From assembly GCF_003012775.1 (NCBI RefSeq), contig NZ_PXYG01000004.1, forward strand, positions 124,001-188,000: a DNA stretch of 64,000 nucleotides. The letters run 5' to 3'. Positions 62,772 to 64,000 of the stretch are shown piece after piece. Every line of letters starts with the position of its first letter. The stretch's first letter is position 1. The notes beneath the pieces were generated by a model. It was not told the DNA's origin, searched no databases, and worked only from the letters and a program-made list of their open reading frames with translations. The position numbers and the translations under genes are program-made. Source of the stretch: Zobellella endophytica (GTDB taxonomy: Bacteria > Pseudomonadota > Gammaproteobacteria > Enterobacterales > Aeromonadaceae).

Positions 62772-64000
62772 ATGACAAAGCACACATTCAAATTTCAGGA
62801 AGAATATAGCGCCAAGCTGCCGGCCATGGCACTGCTTGCCAATCTGGGGTGGTCGTTCCTTAACCCGGAGCAGGCGCTGGCGGCCCGGGGTGGCAAGGCC
62901 GATGAGGTGGTGCTGCACGGCCTGCTGAGGGCGGAACTGGCCAAACGCACCTATACCCTTGCAGGAACCAAGCGGACGCTGTCGGCCAAGGCCATTGATA
63001 ATCTGGTGGCCGAGGTATGCAGCCCGGCGCTGAACGAAGGCCTGCTTACCGCCAATGAAAGGCTCTATAACCATCTGCTGTACGGCATTGCCGTCACCGA
63101 GTTTGTGGATGGCAAAAAGGTCAGCCCCACCATACCGCTGATTGACTGGCACAACCCGGCCAACAATAGCTTTGTGTTTACCGAAGAGTTCACCGTTACC
63201 CGTGCCGGTGGCGTAGGCTCTTCGTTTCAAGACAAGCGCCGTCCCGATCTGGTGTGCTTTGTGAACGGCATTCCGCTGGTAGTGATTGAAGCCAAACGGC
63301 CCGATGGCCATGGCAACAAAGGCCCTACCGTGGAGGAAGGCATTTCCCAAAGCCTGCGTAATCAGCGGCCCGATGAAATTCCCCTGTTATTTTCCTACAG
63401 CCAGCTGTTGCTGTCGATTAACGGCAACGAAGGTCGTTATGGCACCTGCGGCACACCGAAAAAGTTCTGGGCCGCCTGGCGGGAAGAAGACATTACCGAT
63501 GCAGCCATGCAGGCTTTAAAGAACCGTGCCTTGTCTGCCACTCAGCTACAAACGCTGTTCAGTCATCGTCCGGCAAAGGATCTGGACTGGTATCAGAGCC
63601 TGATTGCCGGTGGCGAGCTGGCCATTACCGGGCAGGATAAATTACTGATCAGCCTGCTGAGCCCGAATCGCCTGCTGGAGATGATCCGTTACTTCATTCT
63701 GTTTGATAAAAAAGCCGGCAAAATTGTGGCCCGCTATCAGCAGGTGTTTGGCATCAAGCGGCTGATTGACCGCATTCAGACCCAGCGGGCCGATGGTGGC
63801 CGGGAAGGCGGTGTTGTCTGGCATACCACCGGCTCCGGCAAGTCGTTCACCATGGTGTTTTTAAGTCGGGCGCTGATATTGCACGAGGCGCTGAAACAAT
63901 GCCGGCTGCTGGTGGTTACCGACAGGGTGGATCTGGAAAGCCAGCTGAGCAGAACTTTTATGATGAGCGGAGAGCTGGAAGGTAAAAAGGACAAGGCCGA
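62772..64000 (+). CDS. hsdR: type I restriction endonuclease subunit, N-terminal part
   Basis: About 409 residues are visible and the frame is open at the window end. The PD-(D/E)xK nuclease domain shows Asp159 (RRPDLVCF) and Glu173/Lys175 (VVIEAK). The helicase motor begins with TTGSGKS (Lys357), and LLVVTDRVDLESQL is motif Ia-like. HsdR translocates DNA and cuts unmethylated invaders in complex with HsdM and HsdS. It follows the OLD gene by 53 bp; the ribosome site is weak. Composition returns to host-like here. Confidence 0.95.
   Translation, partial: MTKHTFKFQEEYSAKLPAMALLANLGWSFLNPEQALAARGGKADEVVLHGLLRAELAKRTYTLAGTKRTLSAKAIDNLVAEVCSPALNEGLLTANERLYNHLLYGIAVTEFVDGKKVSPTIPLIDWHNPANNSFVFTEEFTVTRAGGVGSSFQDKRRPDLVCFVNGIPLVVIEAKRPDGHGNKGPTVEEGISQSLRNQRPDEIPLLFSYSQLLLSINGNEGRYGTCGTPKKFWAAWREEDITDAAMQALKNRALSATQLQTLFSHRPAKDLDWYQSLIAGGELAITGQDKLLISLLSPNRLLEMIRYFILFDKKAGKIVARYQQVFGIKRLIDRIQTQRADGGREGGVVWHTTGSGKSFTMVFLSRALILHEALKQCRLLVVTDRVDLESQLSRTFMMSGELEGKKDKA

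Larger units (their letters stand above)
50879..64000. mobile_element. Tn7-like transposon, tnsA-proximal end and cargo (partial)
   Basis: The element starts with TGTGCATTGACAATAAAG, aligning base for base with the Tn7 pattern TGT-N5-GACAATAAAG. Three TnsB-type repeats and tnsA, tnsB, tnsC and tniQ follow in order, as at the right end of Tn7, the end that faces the target gene. The 5 bp before it (TGAGG, 50874-50878) would be the target duplication; the other copy and the far end lie beyond the window. The visible cargo is a type I restriction-modification operon with extra genes. No cas genes and no TnsE are seen. Confidence 0.9.

Noticed and set aside
50879-64000. CRISPR-guided (I-F3 or type V-K) Tn7-like transposon
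   Set aside because: No cas genes or repeat array are visible, and the TniQ protein is TnsD-sized with its own DNA-binding domains. Cargo beyond 64 kb was not seen.

Overview
The window looks like a chromosomal segment of a GC-rich gammaproteobacterium. The neighbours gor, prlC, rsmJ and a yhiN-type flavoprotein, glpX, a carboxynorspermidine pathway, and a phasin with PhaR fit an Aeromonadaceae-like marine genus such as Oceanimonas or Zobellella. That placement is inferred from gene content and base composition by eye and was not tested. No rRNA, tRNA or CRISPR array was seen.

Layout. (1) 1-13.0 kb is a carbon-source island: the end of an RbsC-type ABC permease, an aldehyde dehydrogenase, then a long same-strand run of GntR/FadR-type regulator, two-subunit transketolase, TRAP transporter (dctP, dctQ, dctM), an L-threonate-dehydrogenase-like reductase, a TIM-barrel sugar isomerase and an SDR. 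A SorC regulator faces it, with glpX divergent from that regulator. The set suggests uptake of a sugar acid or related polyol, oxidation/isomerisation, and transketolase carbon transfer; the substrate is unknown. (2) 13-18.6 kb holds yafV and a methionine-type aminotransferase, an IclR regulator and the carboxynorspermidine synthase/decarboxylase pair. (3) 19-26.9 kb is a glyoxylate-to-glycerate operon (gcl, hyi, glxR, glycerate 2-kinase, allA) next to a YfcC permease. IclR-type operator-like sequences sit upstream of both gcl and yfcC. (4) 27.6-33.3 kb has phasin/PhaR, a decayed EAL gene, a cupin, an FKBP isomerase, and an ISAs1-family insertion that truncates a YbaK-like gene. (5) 33.5-50.9 kb is core-like: gor, prlC, a PAS-GGDEF-EAL protein, rsmJ, a metallo-beta-lactamase-fold hydrolase, a chemoreceptor, a CobW GTPase behind a Zur-like box, acuI, an EamA transporter with a long structured leader, a LysR regulator, a universal stress protein, a methyltransferase and the yhiN-like gene.

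(6) From 50,879 to the window end lies a Tn7-like transposon, entered at the end next to tnsA. Its terminus starts 2 bp after the yhiN-like stop codon and carries three TnsB-type repeats. They are followed by tnsA, tnsB, tnsC and a TniQ/TnsD target selector in overlapping or closely spaced frames. The visible cargo is a defence operon: an unknown 138-aa gene, a half-size HsdS, HsdM, a full HsdS, an OLD-type ATPase/TOPRIM protein and the N-terminal part of HsdR, which runs off the window. The other transposon end is not in view. Base composition varies within the element: tnsABC and the OLD gene are AT-rich, while tniQ and hsdM/hsdR are nearer the host, which suggests modular assembly.
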